Source: Methylobacterium sp. NMS14P (GTDB taxonomy: Bacteria; Pseudomonadota; Alphaproteobacteria; Rhizobiales; Beijerinckiaceae). Taken from it: 64,000 nucleotides of DNA. The position numbers and the translations under genes were made by a program. Below are positions 9,323 to 17,008 of the stretch, piece by piece. The notes beneath the pieces were generated by a model, which saw only the letters and a list, made by a program, of their open reading frames with translations, was not told where the DNA came from and made no database searches. Position 1 is the first letter of the stretch; each line of letters begins with the position of its first letter. Location: NCBI RefSeq assembly GCF_028583545.1, contig NZ_CP087106.1, positions 310,001-374,000 of the forward strand, given 5' to 3'.

Positions 9323-10042
9323 CTACTTCCGCGGGGTCACCTTGCCCGGCAGCGACAGGTCCCCGGAGGCGACCTTGAAGACGTCGCTGACGCAGAGCAG
9401 CGGCGCGTGCAGGTTGCCGTTGACCTTGAGGCCGGACGTCACGCCGTCGAACGAGGCGCCCTTGATGCCGGTGATGAGCGAGACCGGGATCTCGACCTGG
9501 ACCGTGTCGCCCCGGAAGGTCGTCCGGTAGTCCGGGCTGTCGATCAGGAGCGGCACCTTCGGCCAGGTCGGCGGGACCTTCGGCTTCGCGCCGTTCGGGA
9601 TATCGACGACCTTCAGTCCGCCGCCGCAGGCCGCGTCCTTGGCGAGCACCACCCAGTGCGGGTGCCAGACGTGCCGATTCCTGGCGCCGTAGGCCGCGTC
9701 GTCGAAATCGGGATGGAAGGTGACGGCGAGCGCTACGATGCCCTGAGCCTTGTCGAAGCCGATCGCCTCGCTGTCGAGCGTTGTCGGCCAGACATAGGCG
9801 TAGACGCCCGAGCCCTCGAACTTGCCGGTGGCATCCGGCCGGTCCTTGCCCGCCTCGCCCCGGACGCGGGTGGTGAAGACGGCCGTGTCGCCCCTGGTCG
9901 CGATCGTCGTCTCGACGATGTCGAACGACGCCAGGACAGCCGGGTCCGGCCGCGACTGGATGGGGTCGGCCGAGGCGTCGGTGCAGAGCGCGCACAGGGC
10001 CGCCGCCACGAGGCCGACGCCCCGTGCCTTGATCCTCGTCAT
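9323..10042 (-). CDS. Exported protein of unknown function in the MarR/catalase-like operon
   Basis: A 239-residue protein with a signal peptide (MTRIKARGVGLVAAALCALC, cleavage near DASADP) and a beta-rich body. I do not assign a family with confidence. Visible features are a GKFEGSGVYAYVWPTT segment, a His/Trp motif NRHVWHPHWVVL, and a single distal Cys in the DAACGGGLKVVDIP stretch plus another in HAPLLCVSD, which could pair in the periplasm. It sits 15 bases after the MarR gene and 83 before the catalase-like gene, so it is very likely cotranscribed with both and may be a periplasmic partner of the heme protein. The His/Trp motif could bind metal, but that is a guess. Confidence 0.8.
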   Translation of the reverse strand: MTRIKARGVGLVAAALCALCTDASADPIQSRPDPAVLASFDIVETTIATRGDTAVFTTRVRGEAGKDRPDATGKFEGSGVYAYVWPTTLDSEAIGFDKAQGIVALAVTFHPDFDDAAYGARNRHVWHPHWVVLAKDAACGGGLKVVDIPNGAKPKVPPTWPKVPLLIDSPDYRTTFRGDTVQVEIPVSLITGIKGASFDGVTSGLKVNGNLHAPLLCVSDVFKVASGDLSLPGKVTPRK

Positions 10043-10057
10043 GACGATGTGTCCTTC

Positions 10058-10732
10058 TCAGGTCTCGCGTGGTGCTTGGAGGGGCGGCGATCCATTCGCG
10101 AAGGACGTCCAGGTGGCAGCCTGGATGTCGGGATCGGCCGCTTCATGCTCGCCGCAATCGAGCCGGAGATCCCGGGTACCGATCGCGGCGTTCACGAAGG
10201 CGCAATGGTGGGGCTGGGCCTCCGCCGGATGGGCGTTCGGCCTGAAGTGGCGGCAGCTGACGCACATCCGCTGGACCGGGACGGCGCCCGTCTGCTGCAG
10301 GGTCCGGATGAGCTTAATCTGAGTGAGAAGGAGATCGGCCTGCTCAGCCGGCGAGAGCCGCGCCAGAGCCGACATCACCTGCGAGGTCGCCGCGGCGAGG
10401 GCGCGCCCGAGCGTCCGCCCATCGTCCGTCAGGCGCACGATCACCGCGCGGGCATCGGCGGGATCGGGGACGCGTGTCAGCAGGGCTTTGCGCGCGAGCG
10501 CGGTGAGCGTGTCGGCCATGCTCGGCGCCGAGACGGCGAGGTGCGCGGCGATCTCCTTCGCCCGGAGGCCGGCGGGGCGGCCTGCGAGCAGGGCCAGCAC
10601 CTGCGCCTGAGTCGGGTTCAGACCCGCATCGCCCGCGGCCGCCCAGAGATCGGCACGCAGCACCAGGGCGACGCGCTCGAAGCCCTCGCGCAGGCGGATC
10701 AGGACTGGATCTGGGTCGGCCGCGTGGTCCAT
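10058..10732 (-). CDS. MarR-family regulator with C-terminal four-Cys domain
   Basis: A 224-residue winged-helix repressor-type regulator. Residues 10-150 form the MarR fold: GLNPTQAQVLALLA, the recognition region EIAAHLAVSAPSMADTLTAL, and the wing RVPDPADARAVIVRLTDDG. A C-terminal extension after residue 150 contains CVSCRHF (Cys157, Cys160), HHCAFV (Cys177) and LDCGEHE (Cys193), with several His nearby; this pattern suggests a Zn or Fe-S site and thus a redox sensor, which is inference. It is the promoter-proximal gene of a five-gene leftward operon, and a perfect palindrome lies ten bases upstream of its ATG, fitting autoregulation. Confidence 0.9.
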   Translation of the reverse strand: MDHAADPDPVLIRLREGFERVALVLRADLWAAAGDAGLNPTQAQVLALLAGRPAGLRAKEIAAHLAVSAPSMADTLTALARKALLTRVPDPADARAVIVRLTDDGRTLGRALAAATSQVMSALARLSPAEQADLLLTQIKLIRTLQQTGAVPVQRMCVSCRHFRPNAHPAEAQPHHCAFVNAAIGTRDLRLDCGEHEAADPDIQAATWTSFANGSPPLQAPRET

Positions 10733-10741
10733 GGACTATAA

Positions 10742-10754
10742 TTAGGACTCCTAA
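10742..10754. promoter_or_regulatory. Probable MarR operator, perfect 13-base palindrome
   Basis: TTAGGA-C-TCCTAA is a perfect inverted repeat, with two more matching bases further out on each side (TA at 10739-10740 against TA at 10756-10757). It lies just upstream of the MarR start at 10732 in a locally AT-rich stretch that also contains TATAAT at 10737-10742. Position and symmetry fit autoregulatory binding by the adjacent MarR protein; binding itself is inferred. Confidence 0.72.
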
Positions 10755-11086
10755 GTAATATCGTCAAGTGTCCGCGCGGGCGCGGCCGCGTCCTCTCGCG
10801 CCGTCGTCCGAGATAGCCGCCCGCAGGTCTGCGGGCGGGCTTCGAGGGCGCTGGCGACGTCCGACACAGTGCCGGCACGGCGCCCCGAGATCAGCGCGGT
10901 GCCGCCCGTCGCGGCCGTTCCGGGGAGCCGATCCGCGTCGGCGTCCGGACGACTCGGCGCCCGCGTTTCAGTCGGTCGCTTCGAACGCCCGCAGGGCTGC
11001 GCGAGGTGGCGTCAGCGGCCGTCATCGGCGGCCGGAACGGTCGTGTCGCAGGTGCATTCTCTTCCGGATCGAAGAGGAGCATCAGC
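10755..11086. other. Intergenic region between MarR promoter and small secreted protein gene
   Basis: About 330 bases with no recognisable gene. It contains the upstream side of the MarR promoter at its left end and must hold the promoter of the rightward gene at 11087, whose ribosome site GAGGAG is at 11074-11079. Reading frames through the middle give arginine-rich sequence with no domain features. Confidence 0.55.
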
Positions 11087-11371
11087 ATGCGCATCGTTGG
11101 ACAAGCATCCGTCATCGCTCTCGTGACACTCATGAGCGTCGGTGCGGCTGAAGCGAAGGGCTGCATCAAGGGCGCGATCATCGGCGGACTGGCCGGCCAC
11201 TACCTGGCCGAGCGCGGCGTCGTCGGCGCCGTCGCCGGCTGCCTGGGCGGCCGGTACCTCGCCAACCGGCAGGCGCGACGCAAGGAGATCGAGTACGGCT
11301 CGCGGGTCCAGCCGCGCGACACCGGGTACGGCGCGCCGCAGGCCTATCCGCGCCGGTCCTACAGCTACTGA
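11087..11371 (+). CDS. Small secreted glycine-zipper protein
   Basis: A 94-residue protein with a signal peptide (MRIVGQASVIALVTLMSVG, cleavage after AAEA) and a short mature part. Residues 26-65 form a glycine-zipper-like hydrophobic repeat (GAIIGGLAGHYLAERG, then GAVAGCLGGRYLANRQ) flanked by two Cys, similar to the membrane-inserting zipper of 17-kDa surface antigen proteins. The tail is Tyr/Pro/Arg-rich. ATG at 11087 is preceded by GAGGAGCATCAGC. A strong GC-rich hairpin follows the stop codon. An envelope-associated role is likely; the specific function is unknown. Confidence 0.8.
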   Translation: MRIVGQASVIALVTLMSVGAAEAKGCIKGAIIGGLAGHYLAERGVVGAVAGCLGGRYLANRQARRKEIEYGSRVQPRDTGYGAPQAYPRRSYSY

Positions 11372-11379
11372 GACGAAGC

Positions 11380-11401
11380 GGGGGCGGCTCGGGCCGCCCC
11401 C
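11380..11401 (+). terminator. GC-rich hairpin terminator
   Basis: GGGGGCGGC and GCCGCCCCC form a perfect nine-pair stem around a TCGG tetraloop, nine bases after the stop of the glycine-zipper gene. No T-run follows, as is usual in very GC-rich genomes. Confidence 0.75.
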
Positions 11402-11581
11402 GTACGCGTCAAGGTCGATCCGGCGCGTACCGCGCGCGGCCGGAGCTGCGGCGGACCGGTGGGAGGCTGAAACAGCGAGCCGAGACGAGCCGACGACAGG
11501 CTGGCTCGCGAAGCGCGAACGCACCACCACCTCCGATGAAGGCGGCCCCTTCGGTCTACGGCGCCTGACGGTCCGATCCGA

Positions 11582-11833
11582 TCAGCCCCTCTTGCCCTGC
11601 TTGTAGCTCTGGATGGCGCCCTGGCAGCCAGGCGAGAGCTTCGCCATGTTCTTCTCGAAACACGCCTGCGTCTCGGGCCCATCGTCGGGCGGCATGTCAC
11701 CGCAGAAGGTCGTGAAATCGCCCATGCATTGCTGCTGGAGCGTCGCCTTGTCGTCGGCCGACATGGGCGCGGCGAGAGCCGCCGTGGCTCCCGCGGACAG
11801 AAGCAGGGCGGTCGTGATCAGACGTACCGGCAT
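11582..11833 (-). CDS. Small exported cysteine-rich-repeat protein
   Basis: An 83-residue protein with a signal peptide (MPVRLITTALLLSAGATAALA, cleavage near AAP). The mature part of about 60 residues has the spacing of a Cys-rich repeat: QQQCMGDFTTFCGDMPP, then ACFEKNMAKLSPGC, giving four Cys that probably form two disulfides in the periplasm. This pattern occurs in small alphaproteobacterial exported proteins related to the GLG1-type repeat. It lies between the glycine-zipper gene and the Gly/Tyr/His-rich gene, all encoding small secreted products. Function is unknown. Confidence 0.82.
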   Translation of the reverse strand: MPVRLITTALLLSAGATAALAAPMSADDKATLQQQCMGDFTTFCGDMPPDDGPETQACFEKNMAKLSPGCQGAIQSYKQGKRG

Positions 11834-11918
11834 GGTGATGCTGTTCCTCGCGTCGATGAACCGCTCAGAAAGCCGGAGGAGCAGGAAACCGTTGCATGCG
11901 GTGAGCAGATCACGAGCA

Positions 11919-11951
11919 TAAAAAGAGGGACGCCCGGCCGGGCGTCCCTCT
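11919..11951 (-). terminator. Rho-independent terminator of the gene at 11975
   Basis: Bases 11924-11951 form a perfect 28-base palindrome (AGAGGGACGCCCGG and its complement). Read on the minus strand it is followed by a run of five T, completing a classical intrinsic terminator 23 bases after the stop of the Gly/Tyr/His-rich gene. Confidence 0.88.
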
Positions 11952-11974
11952 GAACCGAACCGCTCCGGGTCGGA

Positions 11975-12232
11975 TCAGTCGTCCCAGTCGTGGTCGTGGT
12001 GGCCGTAGCCGTACCCGCGACGCTCGATCACGCGAACATCGGGACGGTCCCAGTCACGGTGGCCGAAGCGGACACCGCGATAGCCGTCGCGGTAGCCCTC
12101 GCGCACGATCACGCGGGAATGACCGTAACCCGGTCCGTAGCCGTAGCCGCTGCCCCACTCGTGCGCCTGAGCGGCGGAGGCGGCGCCCAGCAGCGCGGCG
12201 CCGGCGGTCAAGGTCATAACGAGTATCTTCAC
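11975..12232 (-). CDS. Small secreted Gly/Tyr/His-rich protein
   Basis: An 85-residue product with a signal peptide (MKILVMTLTAGAALLGAASA, cleavage after AQA) and a low-complexity mature region built of Gly-Tyr, Arg-Asp and His-Asp pairs (GSGYGYGPGYGH, ending GYGHHDHDWDD). No enzyme motif is visible. The His/Asp tail could bind metal, but nothing proves it. It has its own terminator downstream, and a cluster of AT-rich palindromes upstream at 12267-12330, so it is probably a monocistronic regulated unit. Confidence 0.75.
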   Translation of the reverse strand: MKILVMTLTAGAALLGAASAAQAHEWGSGYGYGPGYGHSRVIVREGYRDGYRGVRFGHRDWDRPDVRVIERRGYGYGHHDHDWDD

Positions 12233-12266
12233 GATCGATCCTCAATCTGCGATTTCTGAAAACAAA

Positions 12267-12330
12267 TTCAGATGACGTTTATCGCGTTCCATCGAGAGAT
12301 AAATTTATCAACGTGAGCCGTTCATCTGAA
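12267..12330. promoter_or_regulatory. Nested AT-rich palindromes upstream of the gene at 11975
   Basis: TTCAGATGA (12267-12275) and its inverse TCATCTGAA (12322-12330) flank a perfect 12-base palindrome GATAAATTTATC (12298-12309). The two dyads share nearly the same centre, about 65-70 bases upstream of the leftward ATG at 12232. The local composition is far lower in GC than the rest of the window. A regulator binding region is likely; which protein is unknown. Confidence 0.5.
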
Positions 12331-12949
12331 ATTCATCTCCATTTATGCTTCAGGTCTGGGCCTGATATCGACCTCGCGTGTTCGAAACCCCGAATGGCCG
12401 GTCTTCGGCCAGTACGTCCGGTCCGGCCGGCAGCCCTGGATGGGACGACGTCTCTGCCAGCGGCGGGTGCCGGTCCCGGAAATGCCAGCCCCGCTGCTAC
12501 CGCTCCGCGTGGTCGAGCCAGTCGACTCCCTGCCACCGGACGTCATCTCGTGGCCCGGGTCTCGTTTGTTGCCCTCTGTTCGACAAGGACTGCGCTGCCC
12601 CCCCAGAGCCAGGGTGGCCAGGACGATCGTCGCCAACTGTGCCAGCGAGGATCTCCTGTGTCGGAGCCCCTCAACGGCAGGTTCGCCGAGACCGTTCCAG
12701 AAAATCGCGCTGCCTTCGACGTCGTGACTGCGCGCCATCGAGCTCTGCAGTGCGTTCCACAATCCGCGGTGCGGGCAGATCGCGGTCCGTGCCTGGGCAA
12801 GGTCTCGCGTGGCGCCGAATAATGCAGCGTTCTTCGTAAGAACGACGGGCCGAACAGCCGCGCACTTCAATTACGGCAGGGAACGGTCCGGTCCCGGGCG
12901 CCGGATCCGGGCCGACGCGGAGCAAACCCCCACTAAGAGGGAGCCATCC
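12331..12949. other. Poorly coding stretch of about 620 bases
   Basis: Several overlapping frames are open on both strands, but none gives a product with a recognisable domain, signal peptide or normal amino-acid make-up; all are Arg/Ser/Pro-rich. The stretch ends at the start of the decayed metallo-hydrolase gene at 12950 and may itself be decayed sequence. I annotate no gene here. Confidence 0.55.
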
Positions 12950-13434
12950 ATGATCCGCATGCCAATGTTGATGCTGCTCGGCACACTGATCCTGGCCGGA
13001 GGCACTTCGGGGTCGGCGTCGGCCGCCATCGGCGACCCACCCAGGGCCTGAGCCTAGGCAGGGACAGGGTGCGGGGGAGCCCGTGGCGGCCGAGACAGGA
13101 ACGGCAGCGTATCGAATCGGCGACGCGGCGGTGACGCGCATCTTCGAAACGCGCGCCGTCATGCCCGCCGACAGGCTCCTGCCGGTGGTGGCAGTGGGGC
13201 CGGTCGCGTTCGTGCCGACTCCGGGACACAGCCGCGACCACATGTCGATCCTGCTCCGGGCCGGCGGCGTGGAGGCTCGGTTCGCGGGCGACGTGCTGCA
13301 CCATCCGGTCCAGGCGGCGCATGCTCGCTCTCGCGGCCGGACGCAGGCTCCCCTGGTTCAGCGCGCACTGCACCGACACGTCGGTCGGGACCATCCGTCG
13401 CGACGGCGACCGCTTCGCGTGGTCGTTCCGCTGA
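12950..13434 (+). pseudogene. Decayed metallo-beta-lactamase-fold hydrolase gene
   Basis: Pieces of one MBL-fold gene lie in order but in different frames. A ribosome site (AAGAGGGAG) and ATG at 12950 open a 33-codon signal-peptide frame (MIRMPMLMLLGTLILAGG, ending SASAA) that stops at 13051. Another frame, from about 13083, reads YRIGDAAVTRIFE, then VPTPGHSRDHMSILL and FAGDVLHHPVQ, which match the strand after the first metal motif and the second metal-binding GDVLHH segment. A third frame from 13321 gives WFSAHCTDTSVGTIRRDGD and a stop at 13432, matching a typical MBL C-terminus. The HxHxDH segment is missing, so both a deletion and frameshifts have occurred. Confidence 0.72.
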
Positions 13435-13477
13435 CGCGGACCTTGCCCCGACGCGCTCGATCGAAGAGGAACGCTCG

Positions 13478-14533
13478 ATGGACGGAACAGTCGGTTTCTT
13501 CGACGGCCACAACGACGCGCTGCTGCGCCTCGCTTTGTACGCGCGGCGCGACCCGGAGCGGAGCTTCCTCGAGGGGCGACCGGACGGACATATCGACCTG
13601 CCGCGCGCGCGACGAGGCGGGATGCTGGGCGGTCTCTTCGCCCTCTACGCGCCGTCCGCGACGGGCCTGCGCTTCGATCAGTTCCGGGGGACGTCCTACG
13701 ACTGCCCGTTGCCGCCCGAGGTGCCGCTGGCCGATGCCCAGCAGATCATCCTGAAGCAGACCTCGATCCTCACGCGGATCGTCGCCGCGTCGGAGGGCCA
13801 GGTCGTCCTTTGCCGGAGCGTCGGCGAGATCCGGTCCGCGATCGCGGCCGACCGCTTCGCGATCGTCCTCCACCTGGAAGGCGCGGAGGCGATCGACGCC
13901 GACCTGCACGCCCTCGACGTCCTCCACGCCGCGGGCCTGCGCTCCCTGGGCCCGGTCTGGAGCCGGACCAACATCTTCGGCCACGGCGTACCGATGCGGT
14001 TCCCGAGCTCACCCGATACGGGGCCCGGACTGACGGCCGCCGGCGCCGGACTCGTCAGGGCCTGTAACCGGCTGCGGATCCTCGTCGACCTGTCCCACAT
14101 CACCGAGCAGGGGTTCTGGGACGTCGCCCGGCTCTCCGACGCGCCGCTCGTGGCGACGCACTCGAACGTCCACGCGCTCTGCCCGTCGTCGCGCAACCTG
14201 ACGGAGCGGCAGCTCGACGCTATCCGGGACAGCGACGGCCTAGTCGGGCTGAACCTGGCCACGTGCTTCCTGCGGCCGGACGGACAGATGCGGGCCGACA
14301 CCGATCTGGACATCGTCGTGCGCCACGTCGCGCAGCTGATCGAGCACCTCGGCGAGACGCGCGTCGGCCTCGGTTCCGACTTCGACGGGGCCGTCGTTCC
14401 GAACAGCGTCGGCTCGGTAGCCGGCGCGCAGGCGATCTTCCGGGCCCTCGCCGCGGGCGGATTCGGGAGCGACCTGCTTCAGAAATTCGCGATCGGGAAC
14501 TGGATGCGCGTCCTCGCGCTGACGATCGGCTGA
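13478..14533 (+). CDS. Membrane-dipeptidase family (M19) zinc peptidase
   Basis: A 351-residue renal-dipeptidase-type enzyme (PF01244), which hydrolyses dipeptides, including D-amino-acid-containing ones, with a binuclear zinc centre. Metal ligands are visible: HxD in FFDGHNDALLR near residue 12, the bridging Glu in VLHLEGAEA, His in LVDLSHITEQG, His in VATHSNVHALC, and Asp in GLGSDFDG. No signal peptide or lipid anchor is seen, so unlike the mammalian enzyme it is probably cytoplasmic, as in many bacteria. ATG at 13478 follows AAGAGGAACGCTCG. It stands alone, directly after the decayed hydrolase gene, and converges on the CNNM-type gene. Confidence 0.92.
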   Translation: MDGTVGFFDGHNDALLRLALYARRDPERSFLEGRPDGHIDLPRARRGGMLGGLFALYAPSATGLRFDQFRGTSYDCPLPPEVPLADAQQIILKQTSILTRIVAASEGQVVLCRSVGEIRSAIAADRFAIVLHLEGAEAIDADLHALDVLHAAGLRSLGPVWSRTNIFGHGVPMRFPSSPDTGPGLTAAGAGLVRACNRLRILVDLSHITEQGFWDVARLSDAPLVATHSNVHALCPSSRNLTERQLDAIRDSDGLVGLNLATCFLRPDGQMRADTDLDIVVRHVAQLIEHLGETRVGLGSDFDGAVVPNSVGSVAGAQAIFRALAAGGFGSDLLQKFAIGNWMRVLALTIG

Positions 14534-14598
14534 TTGTCAGGCAGCGGCCGAGACGGTGGCCGGGACCTTTGACGATCGCTTACTCCGGCGACGCGCGC

Positions 14599-15930
14599 TC
14601 ACGCCGCCCCGACCGGCGTCCGGCCCGGCAGGCGGGTGGCCAGGACCTTGTCGATGCGACGGCCATCCATGTCGACCACCTCGAGGCGCCAACCCTCCGC
14701 CACGAGGGCGTCGCCCGCCGCCGGGATACGGCCGAGCTGGAAGATGACGTAGCCGGCCAGCGTCGTGTAGTCGTCCGTGCCCGGCGGGTCGGCGAAGGCG
14801 AGGCGCTCGAACGCGTCCTCGGCCGGCATCATGCCGTCGATGAGCAGCGAGCCGTCCTCGCGCTCGACCACGGCCGGATCCTCCCCGATCTCGGGAATGT
14901 CGCCCGCGATGGCCTCGAGGAGGTCCGTCTGCGTGACGATGCCCTCCAGGCTACCGTACTCGTCGACGATCACCGCCAGCTGCACGGGGTTGCGCTGGAA
15001 GCTCTCCAGCGCCGTGAGGACCGTCATGCCCTCGTGGACGACGTTCGGCGGCCGCATGGCGGTGGCGATATCGAGGACCTGCCCGTCGAGGATCTGATCG
15101 AGCAGATCCTGCTTGCGCAGCACGCCGACGACCTCGTCGATGTCGCCGCGGCTCACCAGGACATGGGCGTGGCTGCAGGCGCGGACCGCCCGCGTGATCT
15201 CCTCGGGCGATCCGTCGAGATCGACCCACTCGACCTCGTGGCGCGGCGTCATGATCTCGCGGACCCGACGATCACCCAGCCGGAAGATGCGCTCGACCGC
15301 TTCCTGCTGCGCCTCGCGGATGAGGCCTGCCTCGCGGCTCGCCTCGACCAGGAGGTTGAGCTCCGCCGTCGAGTGGTGGCCGCCCTCGCCGTGACCGGGC
15401 TGCAATCCGCACACGCGGAGGACTCCGTTGCCGAGGCCGTTGAGGAACAGGATGGCCGGGCGGAAGACGAACAGGAACACGCTGAGCGGGCGGATCACCG
15501 CCAGGGCCGTGCGCTCGCTGCGCTGAAGCGCGAGGCTCTTCGGCGCCAGCTCGCCCAGCACGATGTGCAGCGCCGTCATGATGACGAACGAGATCACCAC
15601 CGCGACCGTGTGGGCGGCCGCCGTTGAGAGCATGTCCGGCAGCCACGTCAGGGCGGGCAAGATCAGGTGGGCCAGCGCCGGCTCGCCGACCCAGCCGAGC
15701 GCCAGGGACGAGATGGTAATGCCGAGCTGCGTCGCCGCGAGGTGGGCGTCGAGGTGGTCCGTGGCCCAGAGCAGCGCCTTCGCGTTCACGCGCCGCTCGG
15801 AGACGAGTTCGGCGACGCGGCTCCTGCGCACGGCGACCAGGGCGAACTCCGCTGCTACGAAGAAGCCGTTCGCCAGAACCAGGGCGAGGACGGCAAACAA
15901 CCCTAAGGCAGTCGCCCAACCGTCGTCCAA
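14599..15930 (-). CDS. CNNM/HlyC-CorC family membrane protein with CBS pair
   Basis: A 443-residue protein of the UPF0053 (TlyC/YtfL-like) family. Residues 1-200 form the DUF21 transmembrane domain (GLFAVLALVLANGFFVAAEFALV at the start, with further segments), residues 215-345 a CBS-domain pair (REIMTPRHEVEWVDL near its start) and the last 85 a CorC/HlyC domain (LPEIGEDP-like linker, then DGMMPAEDAFERLAF). Relatives transport or regulate Mg2+/Co2+ or Na+ and may sense adenine nucleotides through the CBS pair. The start is a TTG at 15930, chosen because GGGAGG precedes it and the next in-frame starts would cut the first membrane helix. Ligand is not determinable here. Confidence 0.9.
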   Translation of the reverse strand: MDDGWATALGLFAVLALVLANGFFVAAEFALVAVRRSRVAELVSERRVNAKALLWATDHLDAHLAATQLGITISSLALGWVGEPALAHLILPALTWLPDMLSTAAAHTVAVVISFVIMTALHIVLGELAPKSLALQRSERTALAVIRPLSVFLFVFRPAILFLNGLGNGVLRVCGLQPGHGEGGHHSTAELNLLVEASREAGLIREAQQEAVERIFRLGDRRVREIMTPRHEVEWVDLDGSPEEITRAVRACSHAHVLVSRGDIDEVVGVLRKQDLLDQILDGQVLDIATAMRPPNVVHEGMTVLTALESFQRNPVQLAVIVDEYGSLEGIVTQTDLLEAIAGDIPEIGEDPAVVEREDGSLLIDGMMPAEDAFERLAFADPPGTDDYTTLAGYVIFQLGRIPAAGDALVAEGWRLEVVDMDGRRIDKVLATRLPGRTPVGAA

Positions 15931-16285
15931 AATCGAAACCTCCCGTGTGGCCTTCGTGCCGCGCGCATCTCGACGGTCTCTACAGGAGAGCGGCGGCGCG
16001 GCCTACGGGCTTCAGAGCGCGACCGGCCTGCGCGAAGCCCCCGCGATTTCCTTGGCACGATGCGGGGGCCGCCGCCGGTCCCTAGGCGTTCCTGCGATCG
16101 CCACCGCGCGCGCGAGGACTTGTCAGGCGGGTGTGACGTGGCCGGCCGCGAGGCGATCTCGAGCCTCGCGGACGACGGGCGCCGGGCCTCTCCCGGCGGC
16201 CGTCTGCGGAAACGGATCATACCCGGGCGCCAACGACCTCAGCGTCGTCCATGCCGCCCCTTGCACGATCCCGCGTGCGCGGGCG
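15931..16285. other. Intergenic region, nothing recognised
   Basis: This 355-base gap lies upstream of the leftward CNNM gene and downstream of the leftward ABC ATPase gene. It should contain the CNNM promoter. I see no ORF with plausible composition and no strong hairpin other than a short CCCGCG/CGCGGG pair at 16270-16283 next to the ATPase stop. Confidence 0.55.

Positions 16286-17000
<715 letters not shown>

Positions 17001-17008
<8 letters not shown>

Noticed and set aside
9240..9995. Long N-terminal extension of the catalase-like protein
   Set aside because: It is read from another frame of the exported-protein gene at 9323-10042; ATG at 9239 has a good ribosome site.
12313..12870. Several 85-175-codon frames on both strands
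   Set aside because: Arg/Ser/Pro-rich products, mutually overlapping, with no ribosome site, domain or signal peptide.
14263..15627. Long plus-strand open frame opposite the CNNM gene
   Set aside because: Antisense shadow caused by high GC at third codon positions; product is Arg/Asp-rich with no domain.
15931..16285. Metal-responsive riboswitch before the CNNM gene
   Set aside because: No paired elements of the Mn or Mg riboswitch classes could be recognised; the gap shows only generic GC-rich sequence.
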